A stretch of DNA of 47,206 nucleotides from an uncultured Verrucomicrobiota bacterium. Its GTDB lineage: Bacteria > Verrucomicrobiota > Verrucomicrobiia > Verrucomicrobiales > Verrucomicrobiaceae. The stretch's first letter is position 1. Each line of letters opens with the position of its first letter. Of this stretch, positions 25,073-36,300 are shown one piece after another. The DNA is taken from contig CAJCCF010000006.1 of the NCBI GenBank assembly GCA_903960845.1, positions 1 through 47,206 on the forward strand, written 5' to 3'. Made by a program: the position numbers and the translations under genes. Under the pieces are notes generated by a model. That model saw only the letters and a list, made by a program, of their open reading frames with translations, was not told the origin of the DNA and made no database searches.

Positions 25073-25909
25073 ATGATCCCGACTGCCAGCAGCACCAGCG
25101 CCGAACCGATCATCGAGGTCGATTCGCTGGTGCGGCATTTTGGCAGGCAGCGCGTGCTCGACGGCGTCAGTTTCAAGGTCTATGCCGGTGACACCTTCAT
25201 CATCATGGGCGGCAGCGGTTGTGGTAAAAGCACGCTGCTGCGTCACCTCATCGGCACGGAGAAGCCGACCTCCGGCAGCATCAAGATTTTCGGCGAGGAG
25301 ATCACCACCATGCATGGCGGCGCGCTGCAACGGCTGCGCGGCCGCTACGGCATGCTGTTTCAATCCGGAGCGCTGCTGCAGTCACTCACCGTGGCTGAAA
25401 ACGTGGCCCTGCCATTGATCGAGCACACCCGGCTCGATCCCGGATTGATCAACACTGTGGTCAAGATGAAGCTGGAGCAGGTCGGCCTGACCGGTCACGG
25501 TCACAAGAAGCCCTCGGAGATCAGCGGTGGCATGAAAAAGCGCGCCGCCCTGGCCCGCGCACTTGCCCTGGATCCACCGCTGGTGTTCAGCGACGAACCA
25601 ACGGCCGGACTTGATCCCATCATGACCGCTGTAGTGGATGAACTCACGCAGCGGCTCACGCAAAAAATCGGTGCCACGGTGGTCGTCGTCACCCATGACA
25701 TGAACAGCGTCTTCCGCATCGGCACGCGCATCATCATGCTCGGCACCGGCCCCAATCAGGGCAAAATCATCGCCGAAGGCACGCCCGACGAAATCCGGGC
25801 ACATCCCAATCCTGCGGTGCAGCAGTTCATCAACGGCGATCCCGAAGGTGATGGCAGCGACGATTCCGGCGAGCTTCTGTATCGCGACATGCTGCTCGGA
25901 AAAACCTGA
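25073..25909 (+). CDS. mlaF: MlaF-type lipid ABC ATPase
   Basis: The 278-residue ATPase has Walker A GGSGCGKST, a Q-loop at MLFQSGALLQSL, signature ISGGMKKRAALARAL, Walker B LVFSDEPTAGLDP and the switch VVTHD. The modified signature with GGMKKR is typical of MlaF. The C-terminal tail (HPNPAVQQFINGDPEGD) is as in the family. It powers lipid transport by MlaE. Confidence 0.94.
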   Translation: MIPTASSTSAEPIIEVDSLVRHFGRQRVLDGVSFKVYAGDTFIIMGGSGCGKSTLLRHLIGTEKPTSGSIKIFGEEITTMHGGALQRLRGRYGMLFQSGALLQSLTVAENVALPLIEHTRLDPGLINTVVKMKLEQVGLTGHGHKKPSEISGGMKKRAALARALALDPPLVFSDEPTAGLDPIMTAVVDELTQRLTQKIGATVVVVTHDMNSVFRIGTRIIMLGTGPNQGKIIAEGTPDEIRAHPNPAVQQFINGDPEGDGSDDSGELLYRDMLLGKT

Positions 25910-25930
25910 CCACCCCCACTCTCCCACACC

Positions 25931-27139
25931 ATGAAAAACAAGAACGACATCTTCGTGGCCAGCCTGGTCATCCTGTGTTCGCTGGTGCTGCTCGGCGCGC
26001 TGCTGTTTGCCATCTCCGGTGATCCATGGCGCAAACCGCAGCTGCGCTTTTCCGTGGACTTCACGGATGTGACCGGCATCCGCCGCAATTCAAATGTCCT
26101 CTATTCCGGCGACACCATTGGCATTGTTGAAAGCATCGAACACCTCGCTCCCGCGGACCGTCTCGTCGCCAACCGCACCGTGCGCGCGCACCTCGCCATT
26201 TTCGAGAAGGCCGCCATCCCGGCGCATGTGGAGATCATCATCAGCGCCGAGTCCGTTCTGGGTGAAAAGCACATCGCCATCGTGCGCACCGATGACGAGG
26301 GTGGCCTGCTGGCTGATGGCGCGAAGCTCACCTCCTCCAGCCTCGGCAGCATGCTGGAAATGATGCTGCCGGGTGGAGATGCCATCATCACCAACATCAA
26401 GGACATCACAGCCGATCTCAAAAAAATCACTGTCCCGCTCGGCAATGGCAACGGTGCCAAAAAACTCACCGACTCCCTCGCCAACATCGAAATCTTCACG
26501 CAGGACTTGAAGAAGGTTTTTGCCGGTGACGGCAAATCGCCGGGCTTCGGCCAGAAGCTCAGCGCGGTGGCCGACAAACTCGAGGAAACCGTCACTGGCA
26601 TCCAGGAACTCGTGAAGGGGCCAAAGGGCGCGGCTGACAAGGGCCTCGCCAACCGTGCCGACGCCATCCTCGCAAACCTGGAGGGTTTCTCAAAGGAGCT
26701 GCACCAAACCATCGCCGGAAAACCCGGCGGGACACCTGGCCTGCGGGTGCGGATCGAAGACATCACCGAGGAGGTGCAAGGCCTTCTCTCAGGCGGCAAG
26801 GACGCCTCGGGTCCGGGATTGGAGAAGCATCTCGACACCACCATGCGCAAGGTCAACACCCTCGTCGAGGAGATGAACGCCCTCGTCGTCTGGGGTGAAT
26901 ACATCACCGGCACGCTCGCTGAAAAACCCAGCCGCCTGATCTATGGCAGCAAGGAAAATGATGTGCCGAGCAAGGAGCAGATCATCGAGCACATGCGCAG
27001 CAGCCAGAAGCCTTTCCCAGTGCGCATCAAGGAACTCGAATCCGGTGCCAAACCCGCTGCCGGCAGTCCTGGCCCAACAAAAAGTGGCGGGCCGGAGGAA
27101 AAGAAGAAGGGCCTGTTTAACTCCACCAAAACGCCGTGA
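25931..27139 (+). CDS. mlaD: MlaD-type MCE protein
   Basis: A 402-residue protein with one N-terminal membrane helix (about 9-30), followed by an MCE domain (FSVDFTDVTGIRRNSNVLYSGDTIGIVESI). The long C-terminal part is predicted helical or coiled (KKLTDSLANIEIFTQDLKKVF) with a hydrophilic Gly/Pro/Lys-rich tail. MCE proteins bind lipids as periplasmic hexamers. This tail is longer than E. coli MlaD (183 residues) and could span part of the periplasm. Its TGA overlaps the GTG of the next gene. Confidence 0.92.
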   Translation: MKNKNDIFVASLVILCSLVLLGALLFAISGDPWRKPQLRFSVDFTDVTGIRRNSNVLYSGDTIGIVESIEHLAPADRLVANRTVRAHLAIFEKAAIPAHVEIIISAESVLGEKHIAIVRTDDEGGLLADGAKLTSSSLGSMLEMMLPGGDAIITNIKDITADLKKITVPLGNGNGAKKLTDSLANIEIFTQDLKKVFAGDGKSPGFGQKLSAVADKLEETVTGIQELVKGPKGAADKGLANRADAILANLEGFSKELHQTIAGKPGGTPGLRVRIEDITEEVQGLLSGGKDASGPGLEKHLDTTMRKVNTLVEEMNALVVWGEYITGTLAEKPSRLIYGSKENDVPSKEQIIEHMRSSQKPFPVRIKELESGAKPAAGSPGPTKSGGPEEKKKGLFNSTKTP

Positions 27140-28809
27140 GTAATCCACAGTCCACCGAATCGCGACAGGCCGTGCTGATCGACGTGGCACGCCGTTTGAG
27201 CTGCACGCATGATCTTGGCGAGCTCGTCGATCACATCCTGCAGCGTTCCCGTGAAGTGATGGACTGCGAGGTCTGCTCCATCCTGCTGCCAGACGGTCCG
27301 GACGAGGATCTGCTGATCCGCTCCACGCTCGATCCCATCAACTCGATGGAGATCCGCGTGCCAAAGGGCAAGGGCATCGCCGGTGATGTTTATGCGACCA
27401 AAAAGGTCGTCAACATTGAAGACGCGCTCAGCGATCCGCGCCACTTCCGGCCTGCTTCTGACAAGTCCGATCTCGTCACCCGGGCGATGCTCACGATTCC
27501 TCTGCTGGATGGCGGGCACTGCGTCGGCGTGATGCAGGCGATCAATCCAAATCACAGCGCCTCCTTCACCGCGCAGGATGTGGAGATGTTTGAAACCTTT
27601 GGCAGTCTCATTGCCGTCACGCTCCTGCGGCTTGAATCGCAGAAAAAAGCCATTCAGGAGGCGGAGACGCGCCAGCAGCTCTCACTGGCCACGGAGATCC
27701 AAAACTCCTTTCTCCCCGCGCCACAGGTGCGCCTGGGTGACATCGCCGTGGAAAGCTTCTATGAACCCGCCAGTGAGGTCGGCGGTGATTTCTTTTTCTG
27801 GCATCAGATCGACGACGGTAAAATTCTTCTCGGAGTGGGCGACGTGTGCGGCAAGGGGCTGCCTGCCGCGCTCGACATGGCACGTGGCACCACGCTCATC
27901 GCCTCCACCGCGCACCTGTGCACCACGATGAATCTGGCGGAGTGGATGACCACGCTGAACCGGCGCCTTTGCGGCGTGATGAAAGCCGGCCGGTTCATCG
28001 CCATCAACGCCATGCTCGTCTGCCCCAGGACCCGCCGCGTGCAGCTCTGCTGTGCGGGATTGCCTGGTGCGCGCGTGTTTGATGGGAGGCTGTGGAAAGA
28101 AGTTCAGGCACCCGGCAATGTGCCACTCGGCATCTCATGCGCCGCAAGCTATGAGGAGGCGGAACTGCCTCTCAGCACCGGCCGTCACTGGATGATCTTC
28201 ACCGATGGCATCCTCGAGGTGCAGAACAGTGCAGGCGAGTACTTCGAGGACCACGCCATGGAGCAGGCCCTCCAGGTGCCGTCCGGCGGTGACGCAGGAA
28301 TGACCCTGGACCGCCTTGTCAAACAATGGCGCACCTTCTCCCAAGGCGCGGCCTATCAGGATGATGCCACCGTGCTCACGGTCACTGATCACTCCGCGCC
28401 GCCGCCCGCTGAACTCGCACTCACCTGCCACCCCGAAACACTGCGCCTCGTGCGTGAATTCATCGAGGCCTGGGCCTGCTACCACGGGCTGCGCGATGAC
28501 ATCACCGGATTGATCGTGCTCGGTTGTGATGAAGTGATGAGCAACATCTGCAAATACGCTTACTGCTCCACCAGCGCCGAACGTTCCGCCTGCTGCCGCA
28601 TCGGGTCCGATTCCGAATCGGTGCGCATCCTGATCGAGCACCACGGGGCCGGGCTCACCAACGAAGACTTCCAAAAACTCATCACCCCGCCCTCAGCCGG
28701 CGAGCGCATCGGCGGCCTTGGCCTGCACGTCATCCGTGAAGTTTTCGACTCCGTTGATTTCCGCCGGGAAACGGACAGGTCGGTGATCGAACTGGTGAAA
28801 CGGCTTTAA
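27136..28809 (+). CDS. GAF-PP2C (SpoIIE)-HATPase phosphatase/kinase regulator
   Basis: A 557-residue protein starting at GTG overlapping the mlaD stop. An N-terminal GAF domain (about 10-170) senses a signal. A SpoIIE/RsbU-type PP2C phosphatase follows (about 190-420; VGGDFFFWHQIDDGKILLGVGDVCGKGLPAALDMA, FTDGILEVQN, QDDATVLTV). The C-terminal HATPase domain (about 430-557) has an N box (CDEVMSNICKYAY) and a G box (GGLGLHVI) like RsbW anti-sigma kinases. Its fusion of kinase-like and phosphatase domains, and its place in the Mla operon, suggest that it switches the STAS subunit. Confidence 0.9.
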   Translation: MSNPQSTESRQAVLIDVARRLSCTHDLGELVDHILQRSREVMDCEVCSILLPDGPDEDLLIRSTLDPINSMEIRVPKGKGIAGDVYATKKVVNIEDALSDPRHFRPASDKSDLVTRAMLTIPLLDGGHCVGVMQAINPNHSASFTAQDVEMFETFGSLIAVTLLRLESQKKAIQEAETRQQLSLATEIQNSFLPAPQVRLGDIAVESFYEPASEVGGDFFFWHQIDDGKILLGVGDVCGKGLPAALDMARGTTLIASTAHLCTTMNLAEWMTTLNRRLCGVMKAGRFIAINAMLVCPRTRRVQLCCAGLPGARVFDGRLWKEVQAPGNVPLGISCAASYEEAELPLSTGRHWMIFTDGILEVQNSAGEYFEDHAMEQALQVPSGGDAGMTLDRLVKQWRTFSQGAAYQDDATVLTVTDHSAPPPAELALTCHPETLRLVREFIEAWACYHGLRDDITGLIVLGCDEVMSNICKYAYCSTSAERSACCRIGSDSESVRILIEHHGAGLTNEDFQKLITPPSAGERIGGLGLHVIREVFDSVDFRRETDRSVIELVKRL

Positions 28810-28827
28810 AACATCCGGCGCAGATCC

Positions 28828-29481
28828 TCACGGACTCAGTCGCTCGCGCTTCCAGCCGGCACCGTCGCGGGTGTAGCGGAGCCGGTCATGCAGGCGGCTG
28901 AAGCGGCCCTGCCAGAATTCGATCTCATTGGGCAGGAGCGCGTAGCCACCCCAGTGCGGCGGGCAAGGGATGTTGCCATTGGCAAAGCGGGCGGAGATTT
29001 CAGCCTGACGCTGTTCCAGCCATTCGCGACCGGGGATAACCTGACTCTGCACCGAGACCCAGGCACCGATCTGGTGTCCACGGGGACGGCTGGCGAAGTA
29101 GCGCTCAACCTCCGCCTCCGGGAGTTTGCTGAGCGTGCCGCGAATGCTCACCTGATGATGCCGCTGGGTCCAAAGGAAGATGGAACTGGCATTCGGATTG
29201 GCGGCGATCTCCCTCCCCTTGCGGCTCTCGTAATTGGTGTAGAAATGAAAGCCCAGTTGATCCACGCCCTTGAGGAGCACGGTGCGTGCCGACGGAGAGC
29301 CATCGAGCCCGATGGTGGCCAGAGTCATGGCGTTTGGCTCCGGCAATTGATGAGTGATCGCATCGTGCAGCCAATTCTGAAACAGCACGTATGGATCTGC
29401 GGGAGCAGTTTCCTCAACAAGACTATCGAGATCGTAGCTCACACGCAGGTCGTGAAGAGTAAGGGAAGGAAAGTCGATCAT
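28828..29481 (-). CDS. pdxH: Pyridoxamine 5'-phosphate oxidase
   Basis: From the ATG at 29481 the product is 217 residues (an upstream GTG at 29499 is less likely). PdxH oxidises pyridoxine or pyridoxamine phosphate to PLP with FMN. EPNAMTLATIGLDGSPSARTVLLKGVD, FYTNYESRKGREIAANP, RPRGHQIGAWVSVQSQVI and the C-terminal EFWQGRFSRLHDRLRYTR with its ligand-binding RLHDR are characteristic. The C-terminal RLSP matches the usual end. Confidence 0.96.
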   Translation of the reverse strand: MIDFPSLTLHDLRVSYDLDSLVEETAPADPYVLFQNWLHDAITHQLPEPNAMTLATIGLDGSPSARTVLLKGVDQLGFHFYTNYESRKGREIAANPNASSIFLWTQRHHQVSIRGTLSKLPEAEVERYFASRPRGHQIGAWVSVQSQVIPGREWLEQRQAEISARFANGNIPCPPHWGGYALLPNEIEFWQGRFSRLHDRLRYTRDGAGWKRERLSP

Positions 29482-29553
29482 AACAAAGTTAGGAAACACC
29501 GTCAGGGCATTGCGGCAATCACAAGTTTGGCCTTTAATGCCACCAATCTTGTC

Positions 29554-30096
29554 ATGGCCCCTCTCACCGGAATTTTAAGCGACCTCAACCGCGTGCTGCT
29601 CACTGCGGATCAAATCCATGACCGCGTCTCAGCGATGGCAGCGCAGATCGGGTCCGACTATGCCGGGAAAGTCCTCACCGTGGTGGTGCTGATGGATGGC
29701 GCGCTGTTCTTTGTTTCAGACCTGCTGCGTCAGATCGATCTGCCGATCCGCCTCGTCACTCTGGGAGCAAGCAGTTACCACGGCGGGCTTGAGTCGAGCG
29801 GGCAGGTGCAGATCCAGTGGCCTGCCGGCGTCCGTTTTGCCGGTGAAGATGTGCTGCTGCTCGATGACATCCTGGACACGGGGCTGACCCTGTCCGCCCT
29901 GCGGGAACGGCTGCTCGCCGAGAGCCCCGCCTCACTGCGCACCGCGGTGCTGCTCGATAAAAAGCGCCCGCGCAATCACGACTGTCCGCTGGACTATTGC
30001 GGATTTGAGATCGCCGACGAGTTCGTGGTCGGCTACGGTATGGACTATCAGGGACGTTTTCGAAACCTGCCATGCATCGGGATTTTAAAACCATGA
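29554..30096 (+). CDS. hpt: Hypoxanthine phosphoribosyltransferase
   Basis: The 180-residue enzyme salvages hypoxanthine or guanine to nucleotides with PRPP. The ATG at 29554 gives the usual length; the frame runs upstream only through antisense pdxH. Motifs are VLMDGALFFVSDLLRQI, ASSYHGG, the PRPP loop VLLLDDILDTGLTLSAL, and DYCGFEIADEFVVGYGMDYQGRFRNLPCIGIL. It is divergent from pdxH and its TGA overlaps the next start (ATGA). Confidence 0.95.
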   Translation: MAPLTGILSDLNRVLLTADQIHDRVSAMAAQIGSDYAGKVLTVVVLMDGALFFVSDLLRQIDLPIRLVTLGASSYHGGLESSGQVQIQWPAGVRFAGEDVLLLDDILDTGLTLSALRERLLAESPASLRTAVLLDKKRPRNHDCPLDYCGFEIADEFVVGYGMDYQGRFRNLPCIGILKP

Positions 30097-30338
30097 ACGT
30101 ACGACTGCTTTTCTTTTCACTGCTGCGCGACATCACCGGTCTCGATGAGATGACGTGGACCTGCTCTGCCGGGTCAAACGTGAGCCAACTGCTGGAGCAG
30201 ATCTACCAGCGCTGGCCGCGCCTGGGCGAGTGGGACAGCAGCCTGCTGATCGCCGTGGATCAGACGTATGTGAAACGGGATGCACCCCTGCACGAGAACT
30301 GCGAAGTGGCGATCATGCCCCCGGTGCAGGGCGGCTAA
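30093..30338 (+). CDS. moaD: MoaD-like ubiquitin-fold protein
   Basis: An 81-residue beta-grasp protein ending in Gly-Gly (MPPVQGG), where sulfur is carried as a thiocarboxylate. VRLLFFSLLRDITGLDEMTW and the NCEVAIMPPV end match MoaD, the small subunit of molybdopterin synthase. It overlaps hpt by an ATGA. No other molybdenum-cofactor gene is adjacent, although a Mo enzyme is encoded at 3311-4543. Its stop overlaps the convergent giant gene by 4 bases. Confidence 0.85.
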   Translation: MNVRLLFFSLLRDITGLDEMTWTCSAGSNVSQLLEQIYQRWPRLGEWDSSLLIAVDQTYVKRDAPLHENCEVAIMPPVQGG

Positions 30339-33300
30339 GGCGCGCTGATCAGGCGGAATTCCCAGGGAATGTCGGAGGCTGTCGGGATGCTGAGGCGGAC
30401 CTTCTCGCGGTTCAGTTCTTCATCTACGACTACACTTTCCACGGTGTAATCGAACCCCGGAGTGAGTCCGCTCCACGTCATGCCATCCGGGCTTCCCTGG
30501 AGAATCACTGCGGCGTCAGGCAATCCGGCGCGGCGTGTGTAAGCGAAGTCATGCGTGGTGAGACTGACGCCTTTCGCGCTGACACCGGCTCCGGTGATCC
30601 AGACATCCGGTTCGCCATCAGCATCGAGATCGAGCGTGGCCGCTCCGGCGCCGACGCTGCTCACGGCGGCTGAAGCCGGGCCGGTGGAAACATTTTCAAA
30701 CACCAGATTGTCCATGGCATAACCATCAACAGTGACCTGAGCCGACACGAGGTCGCGGAAAGTGGCGGGAAAAACAAAGGTCTGGAAGTCGGCCAGCGGG
30801 CCGGTGCCATCAATGATTCCGTCAATCGTGAAGGTCGTGCTGACGGTGCTGCTGTTGCTCTTCACCCCCGTGAATGTGATGTCCTTTGGCTGCGGAAAGA
30901 CCGTGCTGTATTCCGCGAGATCCACGGAATGAAGGCGGAAGACCCCGCCATCGAGACGACCAATGCTCAGGGGTTTCTGCAAGGAAAGCGGCGCGATATG
31001 AGGCGTGCCGTTGTTCGGACGGTTCGCCGCATTGGCTCCCACGCGGAATATTTGGTTGGGCGTGCTGAAGAACAGTCCATCCTCCTGATAGGTGGCGTTC
31101 CCGCCCGTGCTACCGTCCGCCGGGGCGCCGGCACTGAAGTCCACATTCAACCTCGTGATCACTGAAACTGCCTCCGCCGTGATGGAAGCCGTGCGGTTAA
31201 ATTGTGGCTGCCCGGGTACACCCAGCGTCAGCAAGCCCGCGAATGTGCCGGCCGCCGTCGGCGCGCAGGTGACGGTGAACTGTGCAAGCTGACCGGCATT
31301 GATGCTCACGGGCGTGGCCGGAACTTTGAAAACCGGCTGGGAGGAACTGACCGTGACATTCACATCCTGGCTGGAAAGGTTGCTCACCGTGAAGCTCGTG
31401 CCGGCAGTGCCATTGATCAGGACCTGGCCGAAATCAAACAGACCGGGTGACACCATCAGCGTCCCCGGATCAATCGAACTGAGCGCCCGGTTCACGGGAT
31501 CATAAAGCACGAGGCGGGAGTTGCTGGCGGTGGCCGCCATGAAGGTGGTGGTGACAGGCAGTGTCCCGGTCTCCAGTGGTGCTGATGAAATGGCGTAGCT
31601 CTTCGAGTTGGAAAATGCCATCCGTCCATTCCAGGAGGAGGCGACAATGCCCGCGCTCATGCTGGAGATCTCCGTGAAGTTCGTCGTTGAGTAGGCTTTC
31701 AAATTGTAAAAAGCGCGGCTGCCATCCCCGGAAACAACGAAGTTGGCGCCAAGCAATCCATTCCAATACGATGCCGTGCTGTAGACAATGCCGCTGGAGA
31801 CAAGCGCGTATTTGGCGATGCCTGTGACGGCCGAATTCTGCTGCACCGCCGCGTACAAATAGGCCCCGTTGCCGGGCGTGCGCGTGATGCATGACGGCAG
31901 GGTGACACCGGAGCCGACAGCGCCGCCCGTGCTGGAGTTGAGCATCTGGATCACATTCGCCGCACTGCGCGCGACGAGACGCCCCACCGGTCCGCTGTGG
32001 ATTGCCGCCGCCGCACTGCTCAGGTTCCAGCTGCCGGTCACCTGCCGCGACTGCTGGCGCTGCACGGCGACAACTCGTGTTCCACCATTAGTTAGGGCGT
32101 AAAGCCTGTCATCGGCACCGTGAACGGTGAAGTCGACGGCATCCGCCGCAGTCAGAACCGCCTGTTCGACACGCGCGGTGACAGGGTCGATCCAAAGCAG
32201 CCAGCCATCATACGGGCTGGCAAGATCACGGTGCAGCGCAAAAACGAACGGCAGGGTGGGATCGGCCTCCAGTTTGACGATGTTCAGTGTCCCCAGCAGG
32301 CGGAAAGTGACGGGCACGGTGACAGTGTCAGTCCCCGAGTTGAGCGTGATCAGCGCCTGTTGACTTCCGGCTGCCAGACCGGCGGGATTGAAGAAAGCTG
32401 TCACTGTCGCAGGACCAACCCCGGCAGGCGTGTCCACGCTGAGCCAGGCCGCATTGTCAGAAAGTGTCCAGGGCGTGTTTCCCGCGGCGGCGGTGATGCT
32501 AAACGCAGCGGAAAGAATGGCGGTGCTGCCGGGCACCGTGGCCATCGACAAGCCGGCGGGAGCCACGGCCACGGGCGGGATGCGGAAACTCCACAGCGCA
32601 CCTTTGACCGTGCTGCCGTCAAAGTTCCGCGTGTCGACGCGCCAGTAGTAGGACTGCCCTAACTTAAAGTTGGTTCCACTCAACGAGTAGCTGATCCCGG
32701 GCGTGTTGCCAAGAAAGATGCCTGCCGTGCTGTTCGTGGCGGCGGCGAGGGCAGCGGCATCGGTGCCCATGAACACATCGTAACTGGCGGAAAGCGGGCT
32801 GCCGGTCCAGCTCAGCGCCGCGGGAGCCGCCGTCACGGTGCCGCCATCGGCAATCAGCGGCGTGACCGCGGCCGGCGGCAGGTTGGGAACGGCAACACGC
32901 TCGAGGCGCTGCGTGCTGTTGTTAAGGTAAACGAGCGCCGTCTGATCACTGGCAAAGGCCGCGACCGTCACGGCAACCGGCAGCGTCTGCAGCTCCGCAC
33001 CGGTGATCCCATCGATCACACTGCCGCCGCTGACGAGCGCATGACCATAGGCGGATGAGGCGATGATGTTTCGCCCAACCAACTGTTGTCGTGTGGTGAG
33101 TGCGGTGTTGAAACGCGAGTCCTTGGTGATCACGGCATCGCGATTGGCACTGTAAAACACCGGCGCCGCCTGAAGATCCTGGGTGACGGTGGCCGTGCTG
33201 AGCGCAGCCTGGCTCAGCGTGTCCGCCGCGCTGTTGAGGCGGGCCAGGAGCGAGCTGCCTCCGGTTCCCCAGCCGGTCTGTGACCGCGCGTAAATCGTAC

Positions 33301-36300
33301 CGCCATCGGGTGTGGTGACAAAGTCACCGATGCCCGCCCCGGAGTTGAGGACGAAGCTTTGCAGGTCGATGCCGGCGTCATAGTTGAAGACATGCAGCGC
33401 AGGATTCGTCGCGGCATCCGTGTAATAAACGAGCCCGGGGCGGCCGGTTCCAACGTGGTATTGATACGATCCTGCATCGAGTCCCGCAGGGATGGTTTTG
33501 GTGCTGGCGAGGGTGAATGTGTCCAGGTCCACCTGGCTGATGTTTTTGCCCGCGAAGCTGATGGCATAAAGCCGGCGGCCATCCGTGGTGAGATCGGCGT
33601 CCGTGATGTCTGTCGGCAGGAGCAGCAGGCTTCCGGCCTGCAGCGTCGCCGCGTTCACACTCGCGAGCAGCGAAGGCTCGCCGGCTGTGCCGCGCATGAT
33701 CCCGAGCAGCCGCTGCTGGCGATAGTCGGTCAGGAGCTGGCTGAAGTTCGGCGCACGGACGGTGAGGCTGACGGACACGGGCAGTGTGATGCTGTTGAAT
33801 TGGATGTTCACCGCACCCTGATAAAAGCCTGGAATGAGAGCGCGGCTGTAGGTCAGCGTGAGGTTGTCACTGCCATTGCCACTGGATTTGGAAAGGGTGA
33901 TCCAGGGCACCGTCGGGATGGCTGTCCATGCCGGACTGGCACCTGCGCGGGCCGTGATTCTGAGTTCGCTCTGCACGCTGCCGGATTCGGTGAGCTGCAG
34001 TGCGGAAATCGCAGCCGGTGTGGCATCGAGCTCCGCCTCGGTCACTTCCAGACTGAGCGGGATGTCGACGGTGCCGGACACCGGCGCATTGCTGGTCACG
34101 CGAACCATGGCGGTGTAGGTGCCAACTGGCAGCGGGCGTGTATCGATCTGCACACTGGCGCTGGAACTGGCTGCCTCTGCCGTGGTGCCGGAGGCCGGAC
34201 TGACACTGACCCACGCCGTGGCGGCAGGCAGGGCCATGTCCCGCAGGAATGCATCCATGATGCTGCCAGCAAGCGCCTCGGACACCTGCACGCCGTTTTG
34301 TCTGGCGAACAAAATGTAATACAGGCGAACACTGCCCGAAAGGCCGCTGGCGCTGTGGGCGTCGTCATCGGTGTCGGTGCTGTAGGTGTGGGACACGCCG
34401 GGCCTGTCCTCGACAATGATGAGATGGTTGACCGAGGGATCATATGCTCCTGACACGCCTTTTAAAAAACCCTTGTAGGTGATGCCCCCGACCGTGCGCG
34501 TGAACACGGCGCCGTTCGTGATGCCGGAACCGTCTGCGCCCAGATTGCCGCGCACGGAGAAACTGGTGACGCCCTTCATGTCCGCCGCAAACACAAACAG
34601 GCCGTTTTGCTTGCAGGTGAAATAACTGCCACCCGCACCCACCGATGCGCTGGTGATGACGGCGTTGTTTGAATAAACCAGCCCGCTGCCCAGGCTTGTA
34701 TCCAGGTAGTTGCCACCGTCATACATGTCATTGCTGCCATCGGTGATGGAGCTGCCTGTGACCCCCTCGGTGAATGAATAGAGATCCGGAATCAATGCGG
34801 TCAACGCGGCATGATGATCATTCACGCGGTCCAGCACGTTTTGCAACGTTCCACCGCCCGTGCTGCTCTGCGTGATGGCGGCCTGCCAGTTCAGGGCGGA
34901 ACCGCCGTCGTTGCTGATTGTCAGCGGACGGCTGCCGGTGCGTCCTTTTTCCAAACTCAATGTTATGCCCGCCGCCGGGTCCACGCGCAAAACCGGCGGC
35001 GTGATGCCACGGCCTGAAACGTTCATAGCCACCGCGGCGGGCAGGACAGGATCGGTACTGAAACTCATCCGGCCGGTGAAGGAGGCCGCGGCATCCGGCC
35101 GGAAGCGCACGGTCACCGGTCGCGAAGATCCGGCGGCCAGCGCCATGGGAAAAGTGACCGGCACAGTATCAAACGGTGCGCTGTCACTGGTGATGCCGGT
35201 GAGGTTCAGCGGGGCGTTGCCATCATTGAGCAGCAGGATCTGCAACTGAGCCGTGGAGCCGGTGAAGGTGTCGGAAAAACTCAGTGGAGCAGGCGTGACC
35301 GCAAGGCGCGGACGCGGCACAACCGTGATGGTGACAGGCACGACAAGACTTGGTTGTGCCGGGTCATTGCTGGTGAAGGTTATCTGCCCTGTGGAAGCTC
35401 CGGCCGGCGTCGAAAATGTGCTGCTGACCGTCAGGGTGAGCAGGCGGCTGTCGGCCGGTGCCGTGGTGCCCGAACTGCTGCTCAGGCTGGTCATGGTGGC
35501 GATGGCACCCGAGCGGGCTGCCGTCCATTGCAGGGGTGCTCCGCCTGAATTGGAAAGTGTCAGCGTGTCTGTGAGCGGCACGCCGGGCTCCACCGTGAGC
35601 CTGAGTGCGGCTGGTTCCACCATGATGTGTGGAGCGATCACCGCGCGGCCACTCAGCGGGATGACTCTCTCCGGTTCGCTGCGCGCATTTGTTTTCAAAG
35701 TGAGACTCGCGCTGTGATCACGAGCTTCGGTGGGAGAGAAGCTCACCGTCATCCCCGTGCTTGCGCCGGGGTTGAGGGTCAGAGGCAGGCTGATTCCCGT
35801 TATCGTAAAGGCCGCCTCACTGCTGCTGATCTCCGTGATGACCAGCGGCAGATTCCCGGGATTGCTCAGCGTGCCATTCAGCGTGCTGGTGGCCTGGGTG
35901 TAGGTCACTGGAAAGGCAAACAATGCAGGCACATGACGCAGCACCGCCGCCGAGGCCACGCGGAAGGTGACCGGCACATCCATCTGGCTGCGACTGAGCG
36001 CATTGCTGTTGAAGCGCAATGTTGCCGTTTGCCTGCCCGCAGAAAGACCTGCGGTATCGAGCATGATGCCGACGGTGGAACTGCCGCCCGGCGTGGTGGT
36101 GCCGGAGGTTTTCATCGGCGTGATCCATGAAGGCGGGGTGCCGGTGACATCGCGCAGGCTGTTGGTCCAGGTCAGCGCCACCTGCCCGCTGTTGGTGATG
36201 GTGAGATCACGTGTCACGCTTTCTCCAGGCTCGAGTTCCTCGTCCACAAGACCGGGCGTGATGGCAAGCACCGGAGGCCGCACGACTTTTGAGGTCACCG

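Noticed and set aside
28888-29553. Upstream part of the hpt frame as coding
   Set aside because: It is antisense to pdxH; the enzyme has its normal length from 29554.
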